Below, in pieces: positions 1 through 10,126 of a DNA stretch of 60,000 bases (positions are counted from its first letter, which is position 1; every line of letters starts with the position of its first letter). The position numbers were made by a program, and so were the translations under genes. This DNA comes from Membranipora membranacea (Eukaryota; Bryozoa; Gymnolaemata; Cheilostomatida; Membraniporidae). Where the stretch lies: the NCBI GenBank assembly GCA_914767715.1, contig OU612065.1:35528001-35588000 (forward strand). The letters are read 5' to 3'. Below the pieces are notes generated by a model that had not been told where the DNA came from, searched no databases, and saw only the letters and a program-made list of their open reading frames with translations.

Positions 1-4
1 TTCT

Positions 5-51
5 TGGCGTGGGGGACAAACCTCAGATAGAACCACCAATCCCCTACGCTG
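5..51. other. Conserved spacer stem-loop (unit 1)
   Basis: GCGTGGGGGA (7-16) pairs with TCCCCTACGC (40-49) over 10 bp with one G-U, extendable by two wobble pairs, enclosing a 23-nt loop. A smaller CCTTCCCAAGG hairpin follows at about 54-64. The structure recurs in every unit that reaches it. It may belong to an untranslated small RNA or simply be a spacer palindrome. I do not recognise an RNA family. Confidence 0.45.
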
Positions 52-201
52 ACCTTCCCAAGGATTGCTGCCGCACAATTCGAATAGGGATTGACACAAA
101 ACTCAGGATTTTCTTCGATTTATCTGCTCAAAAATTGCACTTTTCGTCTTCTTTTTTGTCGCGAGAAACAAGCTTGCATATGTTTCCGTTTTAGAATAAT
201 T

Positions 202-247
202 GGGGGGGGGGGGGTGGATGGACGAGGGAGGGGAAGGATGTGGGTGT
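202..247 (+). repeat. Variable G run and purine-rich strand in the spacer (unit 1)
   Basis: A pure G run (13 nt here, 202-214) is followed by a G-rich purine stretch with further GG, GGG and GGGG blocks up to about 247. By eye the run is 10 nt in unit 19, 11 in units 5, 7 and 15, 12-15 in most others and 16 in units 2 and 18. In unit 13 the T that ends the run has become G. Slippage here explains most of the unit-length variation. The strand could form a G-quadruplex. It lies about 135 bp beyond the 5S terminator in the direction of 5S transcription. Confidence 0.85.
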
Positions 248-256
248 GCTGACCAC

Positions 257-266
257 AAAAAAAAAA
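257..266 (+). repeat. A run in the spacer (unit 1)
   Basis: A run of 10 A follows GACCAC in nearly every unit; unit 4 has 11. On the minus strand it is a T10 tract about 85 bp past the 5S terminator and could serve as a backup Pol III terminator for read-through. Confidence 0.7.
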
Positions 267-346
267 CACTTCGAGCAGCTCATATTGATGGTAGAGTGAT
301 GAATATAACATGATTTTAAATAGTTGCAAAAATGGATAAAATACTC

Positions 347-350
347 AAAA
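347..350 (-). terminator. Pol III T-run terminator of 5S (copy 1)
   Basis: TTTT on the minus strand directly follows nt 118 of the 5S gene. Four T residues are the minimal Pol III termination signal. The same tetranucleotide follows the other copies. Confidence 0.8.
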
Positions 351-371
351 GTCTACAGCACCCAGTATTCC

Positions 372-389
372 CAGGCGGTCACCCATCCA
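372..389 (-). promoter_or_regulatory. 5S internal promoter, C box (copy 1)
   Basis: These bases are nt 80-97, TGGATGGGTGACCGCCTG, the C box that is the main TFIIIA contact in type 1 Pol III promoters. I see no change in this box in any copy of the window. Confidence 0.85.
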
Positions 390-404
390 AGTACTAACTG
401 GGCT

Positions 405-419
405 CGACGTTGCTTAGCT
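405..419 (-). promoter_or_regulatory. 5S internal promoter, A box (copy 1)
   Basis: These bases are nt 50-64 of the 5S gene, AGCTAAGCAACGTCG, at the position of the A box that TFIIIA/TFIIIC use in animal 5S genes. The element recurs in every copy. It is altered by a 2-bp insertion in copy 20 and by C63T in copies 9 and 16. Confidence 0.85.
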
Positions 420-492
420 TCAGTGATCGGACGAGAACTGGCGTTTTCAACGTGATATGGCCGTAGACATTTATGGAGATTAATTTTAGCAG

Positions 493-498
493 TTTTAT
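493..498 (-). promoter_or_regulatory. TATA-like element at -30 to -25 of 5S (copy 1)
   Basis: On the minus strand ATAAAA (within GCATAAAACTGC) lies at -30 to -25 relative to the 5S start. Upstream TATA-like boxes at about -30 support 5S transcription in several animals, plants and fungi, so a role in TFIIIB placement is plausible. The box is the same in the units I read, but all the spacer is conserved, so conservation alone is no proof. Confidence 0.55.
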
Positions 499-736
499 GC
501 TTGGATGCAGCAATGACAAAACAAGGGCATGCGACTCTGAATTGTATGCTGCATTTTTATAGTCTTACTTCTAGACATTTTAACTTGTTCCTTTAAAAGA
601 CAAGCAAATCATAGTTCTCCTTCTTCATTATATCTTACATATATTATAGAACATATATTTCTCTTCCATTACATTGATAGTGTGCATTTTGCCTTTTGAT
701 TCTTTTTGAGGATGGAGGGTCTCGTTGGGTTGACTG

Positions 737-764
737 CCTGCCAGGTTAGAACCAAGCTGGCGGG
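737..764. other. Conserved 8-bp spacer hairpin (unit 1)
   Basis: CCTGCCAG (737-744) pairs with CTGGCGGG (757-764), seven Watson-Crick pairs and one G-U, around a 12-nt loop. It is present throughout the array. No RNA family is recognised, and tRNA A/B boxes are not convincing here. Confidence 0.35.
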
Positions 765-1154
765 TTTGATGGCTCATAGAAGCATCTTTTGGCATTGGAC
801 TTTTTTCCGAGATTGGGCTCGACAATTGTAGCATGCAATGAACTATTTGGCAACAATCATTTTGACGCGACATCACGCCTAGCTTCATTGTTTAGCATTC
901 TGTCGGACTAAAAGCCGCACTCACAGTGCAGGATTAAAAGCGCCAGTTATAAGCAGGCAGCAAGTAGCGGGCTCTGGTAGGTTACTCTTTTGTTTGATTA
1001 TGACAGTACCAGCAGTGATCTAAGCACTAGACTGGACCGTAGGCCAGGGGATAAACAATGTGACACTCGTGTGTGATCCATCATACAGCCATAGATATTC
1101 TGATTTTATTAAATCTATACCTGTTTAGTTAGCAAACTCTGATGTCCGCCGCTG

Positions 1155-1285
1155 GATTTTGGTAATTATGTGTACATCGACACACTTAACCTACCAAGTG
1201 AACACCAGCCATTATCAGGATTACCGCCGAAAAGCCATAATTTGTGTTGTCGATAACAATAGCCTATAATGGCTGCTGCAATTTT
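1155..1285 (+). ncRNA. Candidate small structured RNA in the spacer, family unknown
   Basis: Reading the plus strand, an Sm-site-like GATTTTGG (1155-1162) is followed by a 5-bp hairpin TGTGT/ACACA (1169-1184). Next comes a strong stem: 1206-1219 pairs with 1263-1275 over 13 bp with one bulged C. Inside its loop is a small TTGT/ACAA hairpin. TTTT follows at 1282-1285, 7 nt after the stem. An Sm-like motif, 3' stem-loops and a T run are the layout of snRNAs and spliced-leader RNAs, which are linked to 5S in some animals. The sequence matches no U RNA or spliced leader I recall, and I cannot place a 5' end. It may be only a palindrome. The element repeats in all complete spacers. Confidence 0.3.
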
Positions 1286-1735
1286 CCAATTTCGCTAGCT
1301 TTCTTACTTGTTATCATTTCTGGTGTATTGTCCAAAAGTGATAGCAATGCAGCACCGATCTAGCATTTTTTCTGGCATCCTCTTCTTGGCGTGGGGGACA
1401 AACCTCAGATAGAACCACCAATCCCCTACGCTGACCTTCCCAAGGATTGCTGCCGCACAATTCGAATAGGGATTGACACAAAACTCAGGATTTTCTTCGA
1501 TTTAGCTGCTCAAAAATTGCACTTTTCGTCTTCTTTTTTGTCGCGAGAAACAAGCTTGCATATGTTTCCGTTTTAGAATAATTGGGGGGGGGGGGGGGGT
1601 GGATGGACGAGGGAGGGGAAGGATGTGGGTGTGCTGACCACAAAAAAAAAACACTTCGAGCAGCTCATATTGATGGTAGAGTGATGAATATAACATGATT
1701 TTAAATAGTTGCAAAAATGGATAAAATACTCAAAA

Positions 1736-1853
1736 GTCTACAGCACCCAGTATTCCCAGGCGGTCACCCATCCAAGTACTAACTGGGCTCGACGTTGCTT
1801 AGCTTCAGTGATCGGACGAGAACTGGCGTTTTCAACGTGATATGGCCGTAGAC
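1736..1853 (-). rRNA. 5S ribosomal RNA, copy 2
   Basis: No difference from the copy 1 sequence seen. Its 3' spacer has one of the two longest G runs in the window (16 nt), and the spacer carries a T-to-G change at about 1505. Confidence 0.97.
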
Positions 1854-3116
1854 ATTTATGGAGATTAATTTTAGCAGTTTTATGCTTGGATGCAGCAATG
1901 ACAAAACAAGGGCATGCGACTCTGAATTGTATGCTGCATTTTTATAGTCTTACTTCTAGACATTTTAACTTGTTCCTTTAAAAGACAAGCAAATCATAGT
2001 TCTCCTTCTTCATTATATCTTACATATATTATAGAACATATATTTCTCTTCCATTACATTGATAGTGTGCATTTTGCCTTTTGATTCTTTTTGAGGATGG
2101 AGGGTCTCGTTGGGTTGACTGCCTGCCAGGTTAGAACCAAGCTGGCGGGTTTGATGGCTCATAGAAGCATCTTTTGGCATTGGACTTTTTTCCGAGATTG
2201 GGCTCGACAATTGTAGCATGCAATGAACTATTTGGCAACAATCATTTTGACGCGACATCACGCCTAGCTTCATTGTTTAGCATTCTGTCGGACTAAAAGC
2301 CGCACTCACAGTGCAGGATTAAAAGCGCCAGTTATAAGCAGGCAGCAAGTAGCGGGCTCTGGTAGGTTACTCTTTTGTTTGATTATGACAGTACCAGCAG
2401 TGATCTAAGCACTAGACTGGACCGTAGGCCAGGGGATAAACAATGTGACACTCGTGTGTGATCCATCATACAGCCATAGATATTCTGATTTTATTAAATC
2501 TATACCTGTTTAGTTAGCAAACTCTGATGTCCGCCGCTGGATTTTGGTAATTATGTGTACATCGACACACTTAACCTACCAAGTGAACACCAGCCATTAT
2601 CAGGATTACCGCCGAAAAGCCATAATTTGTGTTGTCGATAACAATAGCCTATAATGGCTGCTGCAATTTTCCAATTTCGCTAGCTTTCTTACTTGTTATC
2701 ATTTCTGGTGTATTGTCCAAAAGTGATAGCAATGCAGCACCGATCTAGCATTTTTTCTGGCATCCTCTTCTTGGCGTGGGGGACAAACCTCAGATAGAAC
2801 CACCAATCCCCTACGCTGACCTTCCCAAGGATTGCTGCCGCACAATTCGAATAGGGATTGACACAAAACTCAGGATTTTCTTCGATTTATCTGCTCAAAA
2901 ATTGCACTTTTCGTCTTCTTTTTTGTCGCGAGAAACAAGCTTGCATATGTTTCCGTTTTAGAATAATTGGGGGGGGGGGGTGGATGGACGAGGGAGGGGA
3001 AGGATGTGGGTGTGCTGACCACAAAAAAAAAACACTTCGAGCAGCTCATATTGATGGTAGAGTGATGAATATAACATGATTTTAAATAGTTGCAAAAATG
3101 GATAAAATACTCAAAA

Positions 3117-3234
3117 GTCTACAGCACCCAGTATTCCCAGGCGGTCACCCATCCAAGTACTAACTGGGCTCGACGTTGCTTAGCTTCAGTGATCGGACGA
3201 GAACTGGCGTTTTCAACGTGATATGGCCGTAGAC
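3117..3234 (-). rRNA. 5S ribosomal RNA, copy 3
   Basis: Consensus 5S sequence; G run 12 nt. The spacer upstream of this gene carries a T-to-C marker at 3551, shared only with units 11 and 28. Confidence 0.97.
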
Positions 3235-4501
3235 ATTTATGGAGATTAATTTTAGCAGTTTTATGCTTGGATGCAGCAATGACAAAACAAGGGCATGCGA
3301 CTCTGAATTGTATGCTGCATTTTTATAGTCTTACTTCTAGACATTTTAACTTGTTCCTTTAAAAGACAAGCAAATCATAGTTCACCTTCTTCATTATATC
3401 TTACATATATTATAGAACATATATTTCTCTTCCATTACATTGATAGTGTGCATTTTGCCTTTTGATTCTTTTTGAGGATGGAGGGTCTCGTTGGGTTGAC
3501 TGCCTGCCAGGTTAGAACCAAGCTGGCGGGTTTGATGGCTCATAGAAGCACCTTTTGGCATTGGACTTTTTTCCGAGATTGGGCTCGACAATTGTAGCAT
3601 GCAATGAACTATTTGGCAACAATCATTTTGACGCGACATCACGCCTAGCTTCATTGTTTAGCATTCTGTCGGACTAAAAGCCGCACTCACAGTGCAGGAT
3701 TAAAAGCGCCAGTTATAAGCAGGCAGCAAGTAGCGGGCTCTGGTAGGTTACTCTTTTGTTTGATTATGACAGTACCAGCAGTGATCTAAGCACTAGACTG
3801 GACCGTAGGCCAGGGGATAAACAATGTGACACTCGTGTGTGATCCATCATACAGCCATAGATATTCTGATTTTATTAAATCTATACCTGTTTAGTTAGCA
3901 AACTCTGATGTCCGCCGCTGGATTTTGGTAATTATGTGTACATCGACACACTTAACCTACCAAGTGAACACCAGCCATTATCAGGATTACCGCCGAAAAG
4001 CCATAATTTGTGTTGTCGATAACAATAGCCTATAATGGCTGCTGCAATTTTCCAATTTCGCTAGCTTTCTTACTTGTTATCATTTCTGGTGTATTGTCCA
4101 AAAGTGATAGCAATGCAGCACCGATCTAGCATTTTTTCTGGCATCCTCTTCTTGGCGTGGGGGACAAACCTCAGATAGAACCACCAATCCCCTACGCTGA
4201 CCTTCCCAAGGATTGCTGCCGCACAATTCGAATAGGGATTGACACAAAACTCAGGATTTTCTTCGATTTATCTGCTCAAAAATTGCACTTTTCGTCTTCT
4301 TTTTTGTCGCGAGAAACAAGCTTGCATATGTTTCCGTTTTAGAATAATTGGGGGGGGGGGGGGGTGGATGGACGAGGGAGGGGAAGGATGTGGGTGTGCT
4401 GACCACAAAAAAAAAAACACTTCGAGCAGCTCATATTGATGGTAGAGTGATGAATATAACATGATTTTAAATAGTTGCAAAAATGGATAAAATACTCAAA
4501 A

Positions 4502-4619
4502 GTCTACAGCACCCAGTATTCCCAGGCGGTCACCCATCCAAGTACTAACTGGGCTCGACGTTGCTTAGCTTCAGTGATCGGACGAGAACTGGCATTTTCA
4601 ACGTGATATGGCCGTAGAC
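4502..4619 (-). rRNA. 5S ribosomal RNA, copy 4, C26T variant
   Basis: One substitution from consensus: plus-strand A at 4594 gives C26T in the gene, in the GAAAACGCC segment that forms part of helix II/loop B. The promoter boxes are intact, so it should be transcribed. G run 15 nt; the A run has 11 bases, the longest seen. Confidence 0.95.
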
Positions 4620-5881
4620 ATTTATGGAGATTAATTTTAGCAGTTTTATGCTTGGATGCAGCAATGACAAAACAAGGGCATGCGACTCTGAATTGTATGC
4701 TGCATTTTTATAGTCTTACTTCTAGACATTTTAACTTGTTCCTTTAAAAGACAAGCAAATCATAGTTCTCCTTCTTCATTATATCTTACATATATTATAG
4801 AACATATATTTCTCTTCCATTACATTGATAGTGTGCATTTTGCCTTTTGATTCTTTTTGAGGATGGAGGGTCTCGTTGGGTTGACTGCCTGCCAGGTTAG
4901 AACCAAGCTGGCGGGTTTGATGGCTCATAGAAGCATCTTTTGGCATTGGACTTTTTTCCGAGATTGGGCTCGACAATTGTAGCATGCAATGAACTATTTG
5001 GCAACAATCATTTTGACGCGACATCACGCCTAGCTTCATTGTTTAGCATTCTGTCGGACTAAAAGCCGCACTCACAGTGCAGGATTAAAAGCGCCAGTTA
5101 TAAGCAGGCAGCAAGTAGCGGGCTCTGGTAGGTTACTCTTTTGTTTGATTATGACAGTACCAGCAGTGATCTAAGCACTAGACTGGACCGTAGGCCAGGG
5201 GATAAACAATGTGACACTCGTGTGTGATCCATCATACAGCCATAGATATTCTGATTTTATTAAATCTATACCTGTTTAGTTAGCAAACTCTGATGTCCGC
5301 CGCTGGATTTTGGTAATTATGTGTACATCGACACACTTAACCTACCAAGTGAACACCAGCCATTATCAGGATTACCGCCGAAAAGCCATAATTTGTGTTG
5401 TCGATAACAATAGCCTATAATGGCTGCTGCAATTTTCCAATTTCGCTAGCTTTCTTACTTGTTATCATTTCTGGTGTATTGTCCAAAAGTGATAGCAATG
5501 CAGCACCGATCTAGCATTTTTTCTGGCATCCTCTTCTTGGCGTGGGGGACAAACCTCAGATAGAACCACCAATCCCCTACGCTGACCTTCCCAAGGATTG
5601 CTGCCGCACAATTCGAATAGGGATTGACACAAAACTCAGGATTTTCTTCGATTTATCTGCTCAAAAATTGCACTTTTCGTCGTCTTTTTTGTCGCGAGAA
5701 ACAAGCTTGCATATGTTTCCGTTTTAGAATAATTGGGGGGGGGGGTGGATGGACGAGGGAGGGGAAGGATGTGGGTGTGCTGACCACAAAAAAAAAACAC
5801 TTCGAGCAGCTCATATTGATGGTAGAGTGATGAATATAACATGATTTTAAATAGTTGCAAAAATGGATAAAATACTCAAAA

Positions 5882-5999
5882 GTCTACAGCACCCAGTATT
5901 CCCAGGCGGTCACCCATCCAAGTACTAACTGGGCTCGACGTTGCTTAGCTTCAGTGATCGGACGAGAACTGGCGTTTTCAACGTGATATGGCCGTAGAC
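5882..5999 (-). rRNA. 5S ribosomal RNA, copy 5
   Basis: Consensus 5S. G run 11 nt. The 3' spacer has the T-to-G marker at 5682, shared with units 21 and 30. Confidence 0.97.
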
Positions 6000-7263
6000 A
6001 TTTATGGAGATTAATTTTAGCAGTTTTATGCTTGGATGCAGCAATGACAAAACAAGGGCATGCGACTCTGAATTGTATGCTGCATTTTTATAGTCTTACT
6101 TCTAGACATTTTAACTTGTTCCTTTAAAAGACAAGCAAATCATAGTTCTCCTTCTTCATTATATCTTACATATATTATAGAACATATATTTCTCTTCCAT
6201 TACATTGATAGTGTGCATTTTGCCTTTTGATTCTTTTTGAGGATGGAGGGTCTCGTTGGGTTGACTGCCTGCCAGGTTAGAACCAAGCTGGCGGGTTTGA
6301 TGGCTCATAGAAGCATCTTTTGGCATTGGACTTTTTTCCGAGATTGGGCTCGACAATTGTAGCATGCAATGAACTATTTGGCAACAATCATTTTGACGCG
6401 ACATCACGCCTAGCTTCATTGTTTAGCATTCTGTCGGACTAAAAGCCGCACTCACAGTGCAGGATTAAAAGCGCCAGTTATAAGCAGGCAGCAAGTAGCG
6501 GGCTCTGGTAGGTTACTCTTTTGTTTGATTATGACAGTACCAGCAGTGATCTAAGCACTAGACTGGACCGTAGGCCAGGGGATAAACAATGTGACACTCG
6601 TGTGTGATCCATCATACAGCCATAGATATTCTGATTTTATTAAATCTATACCTGTTTAGTTAGCAAACTCTGATGTCCGCCGCTGGATTTTGGTAATTAT
6701 GTGTACATCGACACACTTAACCTACCAAGTGAACACCAGCCATTATCAGGATTACCGCCGAAAAGCCATAATTTGTGTTGTCGATAACAATAGCCTATAA
6801 TGGCTGCTGCAATTTTCCAATTTCGCTAGCTTTCTTACTTGTTATCATTTCTGGTGTATTGTCCAAAAGTGATAGCAATGCAGCACCGATCTAGCATTTT
6901 TTCTGGCATCCTCTTCTTGGCGTGGGGGACAAACCTCAGATAGAACCACCAATCCCCTACGCTGACCTTCCCAAGGATTGCTGCCGCACAATTCGAATAG
7001 GGATTGACACAAAACTCAGGATTTTCTTCGATTTATCTGCTCAAAAATTGCACTTTTCGTCTTCTTTTTTGTCGCGAGAAACAAGCTTGCATATGTTTCC
7101 GTTTTAGAATAATTGGGGGGGGGGGGGTGGATGGACGAGGGAGGGGAAGGATGTGGGTGTGCTGACCACAAAAAAAAAACACTTCGAGCAGCTCATATTG
7201 ATGGTAGAGTGATGAATATAACATGATTTTAAATAGTTGCAAAAATGGATAAAATACTCAAAA

Positions 7264-7381
7264 GTCTACAGCACCCAGTATTCCCAGGCGGTCACCCATC
7301 CAAGTACTAACTGGGCTCGACGTTGCTTAGCTTCAGTGATCGGACGAGAACTGGCGTTTTCAACGTGATATGGCCGTAGAC
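7264..7381 (-). rRNA. 5S ribosomal RNA, copy 6
   Basis: Consensus 5S; G run 13 nt. Confidence 0.97.
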
Positions 7382-8643
7382 ATTTATGGAGATTAATTTT
7401 AGCAGTTTTATGCTTGGATGCAGCAATGACAAAACAAGGGCATGCGACTCTGAATTGTATGCTGCATTTTTATAGTCTTACTTCTAGACATTTTAACTTG
7501 TTCCTTTAAAAGACAAGCAAATCATAGTTCTCCTTCTTCATTATATCTTACATATATTATAGAACATATATTTCTCTTCCATTACATTGATAGTGTGCAT
7601 TTTGCCTTTTGATTCTTTTTGAGGATGGAGGGTCTCGTTGGGTTGACTGCCTGCCAGGTTAGAACCAAGCTGGCGGGTTTGATGGCTCATAGAAGCATCT
7701 TTTGGCATTGGACTTTTTTCCGAGATTGGGCTCGACAATTGTAGCATGCAATGAACTATTTGGCAACAATCATTTTGACGCGACATCACGCCTAGCTTCA
7801 TTGTTTAGCATTCTGTCGGACTAAAAGCCGCACTCACAGTGCAGGATTAAAAGCGCCAGTTATAAGCAGGCAGCAAGTAGCGGGCTCTGGTAGGTTACTC
7901 TTTTGTTTGATTATGACAGTACCAGCAGTGATCTAAGCACTAGACTGGACCGTAGGCCAGGGGATAAACAATGTGACACTCGTGTGTGATCCATCATACA
8001 GCCATAGATATTCTGATTTTATTAAATCTATACCTGTTTAGTTAGCAAACTCTGATGTCCGCCGCTGGATTTTGGTAATTATGTGTACATCGACACACTT
8101 AACCTACCAAGTGAACACCAGCCATTATCAGGATTACCGCCGAAAAGCCATAATTTGTGTTGTCGATAACAATAGCCTATAATGGCTGCTGCAATTTTCC
8201 AATTTCGCTAGCTTTCTTACTTGTTATCATTTCTGGTGTATTGTCCAAAAGTGATAGCAATGCAGCACCGATCTAGCATTTTTTCTGGCATCCTCTTCTT
8301 GGCGTGGGGGACAAACCTCAGATAGAACCACCAATCCCCTACGCTGACCTTCCCAAGGATTGCTGCCGCACAATTCGAATAGGGATTGACACAAAACTCA
8401 GGATTTTCTTCGATTTATCTGCTCAAAAATTGCACTTTTCGTCTTCTTTTTTGTCGCGAGAAACAAGCTTGCATATGTTTCCGTTTTAGAATAATTGGGG
8501 GGGGGGGTGGATGGACGAGGGAGGGGAAGGATGTGGGTGTGCTGACCACAAAAAAAAAACACTTCGAGCAGCTCATATTGATGGTAGAGTGATGAATATA
8601 ACATGATTTTAAATAGTTGCAAAAATGGATAAAATACTCAAAA

Positions 8644-8761
8644 GTCTACAGCACCCAGTATTCCCAGGCGGTCACCCATCCAAGTACTAACTGGGCTCGA
8701 CGTTGCTTAGCTTCAGTGATCGGACGAGAACTGGCGTTTTCAACGTGATATGGCCGTAGAC
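8644..8761 (-). rRNA. 5S ribosomal RNA, copy 7
   Basis: Consensus 5S; G run 11 nt. Last intact copy before the transposon-split one. Confidence 0.97.
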
Positions 8762-10027
8762 ATTTATGGAGATTAATTTTAGCAGTTTTATGCTTGGATG
8801 CAGCAATGACAAAACAAGGGCATGCGACTCTGAATTGTATGCTGCATTTTTATAGTCTTACTTCTAGACATTTTAACTTGTTCCTTTAAAAGACAAGCAA
8901 ATCATAGTTCTCCTTCTTCATTATATCTTACATATATTATAGAACATATATTTCTCTTCCATTACATTGATAGTGTGCATTTTGCCTTTTGATTCTTTTT
9001 GAGGATGGAGGGTCTCGTTGGGTTGACTGCCTGCCAGGTTAGAACCAAGCTGGCGGGTTTGATGGCTCATAGAAGCATCTTTTGGCATTGGACTTTTTTC
9101 CGAGATTGGGCTCGACAATTGTAGCATGCAATGAACTATTTGGCAACAATCATTTTGACGCGACATCACGCCTAGCTTCATTGTTTAGCATTCTGTCGGA
9201 CTAAAAGCCGCACTCACAGTGCAGGATTAAAAGCGCCAGTTATAAGCAGGCAGCAAGTAGCGGGCTCTGGTAGGTTACTCTTTTGTTTGATTATGACAGT
9301 ACCAGCAGTGATCTAAGCACTAGACTGGACCGTAGGCCAGGGGATAAACAATGTGACACTCGTGTGTGATCCATCATACAGCCATAGATATTCTGATTTT
9401 ATTAAATCTATACCTGTTTAGTTAGCAAACTCTGATGTCCGCCGCTGGATTTTGGTAATTATGTGTACATCGACACACTTAACCTACCAAGTGAACACCA
9501 GCCATTATCAGGATTACCGCCGAAAAGCCATAATTTGTGTTGTCGATAACAATAGCCTATAATGGCTGCTGCAATTTTCCAATTTCGCTAGCTTTCTTAC
9601 TTGTTATCATTTCTGGTGTATTGTCCAAAAGTGATAGCAATGCAGCACCGATCTAGCATTTTTTCTGGCATCCTCTTCTTGGCGTGGGGGACAAACCTCA
9701 GATAGAACCACCAATCCCCTACGCTGACCTTCCCAAGGATTGCTGCCGCACAATTCGAATAGGGATTGACACAAAACTCAGGATTTTCTTCGATTTATCT
9801 GCTCAAAAATTGCACTTTTCGTCTTCTTTTTTTGTCGCGAGAAACAAGCTTGCATATGTTTCCGTTTTAGAATAATTGGGGGGGGGGGGGGTGGATGGAC
9901 GAGGGAGGGGAAGGATGTGGGTGTGCTGACCACAAAAAAAAAACACTTCGAGCAGCTCATATTGATGGTAGAGTGATGAATATAACATGATTTTAAATAG
10001 TTGCAAAAATGGATAAAATACTCAAAA

Positions 10028-10126
10028 GTCTACAGCACCCAGTATTCCCAGGCGGTCACCCATCCAAGTACTAACTGGGCTCGACGTTGCTTAGCTTCAG
10101 TGATCGGACGAGAACTGGCGTTTTCA
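10028..10126 (-). pseudogene. 5S rRNA copy 8, 3' part (nt 20-118), split by a transposon
   Basis: This holds nt 20-118 of a 5S gene identical to consensus, including A box, C box and the TTTT terminator. It is cut off from its first 19 nt by the element at 10127-13658. Because the Pol III promoter is internal, transcription may still start about 50 bp upstream of the A box. The first 19 nt would then be transposon sequence, so helix I could not form. A functional 5S RNA is unlikely. G run 14 nt. Confidence 0.95.
10124..10126. other. Target site duplication TCA, left
   Basis: TCA directly abuts the CACTG end. Removing the element and one TCA restores the consensus 5S sequence exactly. Confidence 0.85.

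Larger units (their letters stand above)
351..468 (-). rRNA. 5S ribosomal RNA, copy 1 (reference copy)
   Basis: 5S rRNA is the small RNA of the large ribosomal subunit, made by RNA polymerase III. Read on the minus strand the gene starts GTCTACGGCC and ends GGTGCTGTAGAC, so nt 1-10 can pair with nt 109-118 as helix I. The internal promoter is clear: A box at nt 50-64 (AGCTAAGCAACGTCG), then C box at nt 80-97 (TGGATGGGTGACCGCCTG). A TTTT directly follows (347-350); termination in it would give the usual 120 nt. The CATATCACGTTGAA stretch at nt 10-23 is shared with several invertebrate 5S RNAs. The spacer G run on the 3' side of this copy is 13 nt. Confidence 0.97.

Noticed and set aside
70-100. 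A tRNA suggested by TTCGAAT at about 78-84
   Set aside because: No T stem pairs around it on either strand, and no A box or acceptor stem is found at the right distance.
9-194. A 61-residue plus-strand open frame repeated in every unit
   Set aside because: It would need a GTG start and shows no domain. Its sequence overlaps the strong hairpin at 5-51 and is explained by spacer identity.
120-329. Open frames crossing the G run and A run
   Set aside because: Their reading frame and length change from unit to unit with homopolymer length, so they cannot be a conserved protein.
743-753. A tRNA-type B box in GGTTAGAACC
   Set aside because: It lacks the conserved CGA core of the B box and no matching A box is seen; the pairing is better explained by the 737-764 hairpin.
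628-888. An 86-residue minus-strand open frame repeated in every unit, as a protein gene
   Set aside because: It is conserved only because the whole spacer is. The peptide has no recognisable domain, its variants include non-synonymous changes, and it lies just upstream of 5S with no sign of a Pol II gene.
1230-1245. A U1 snRNA, from CATAATTTGTG resembling the U1 Sm region
   Set aside because: The match is 11 nt. The U1 5' end (ACTTACCTG) and the U1 stem-loops are missing at the right distances.
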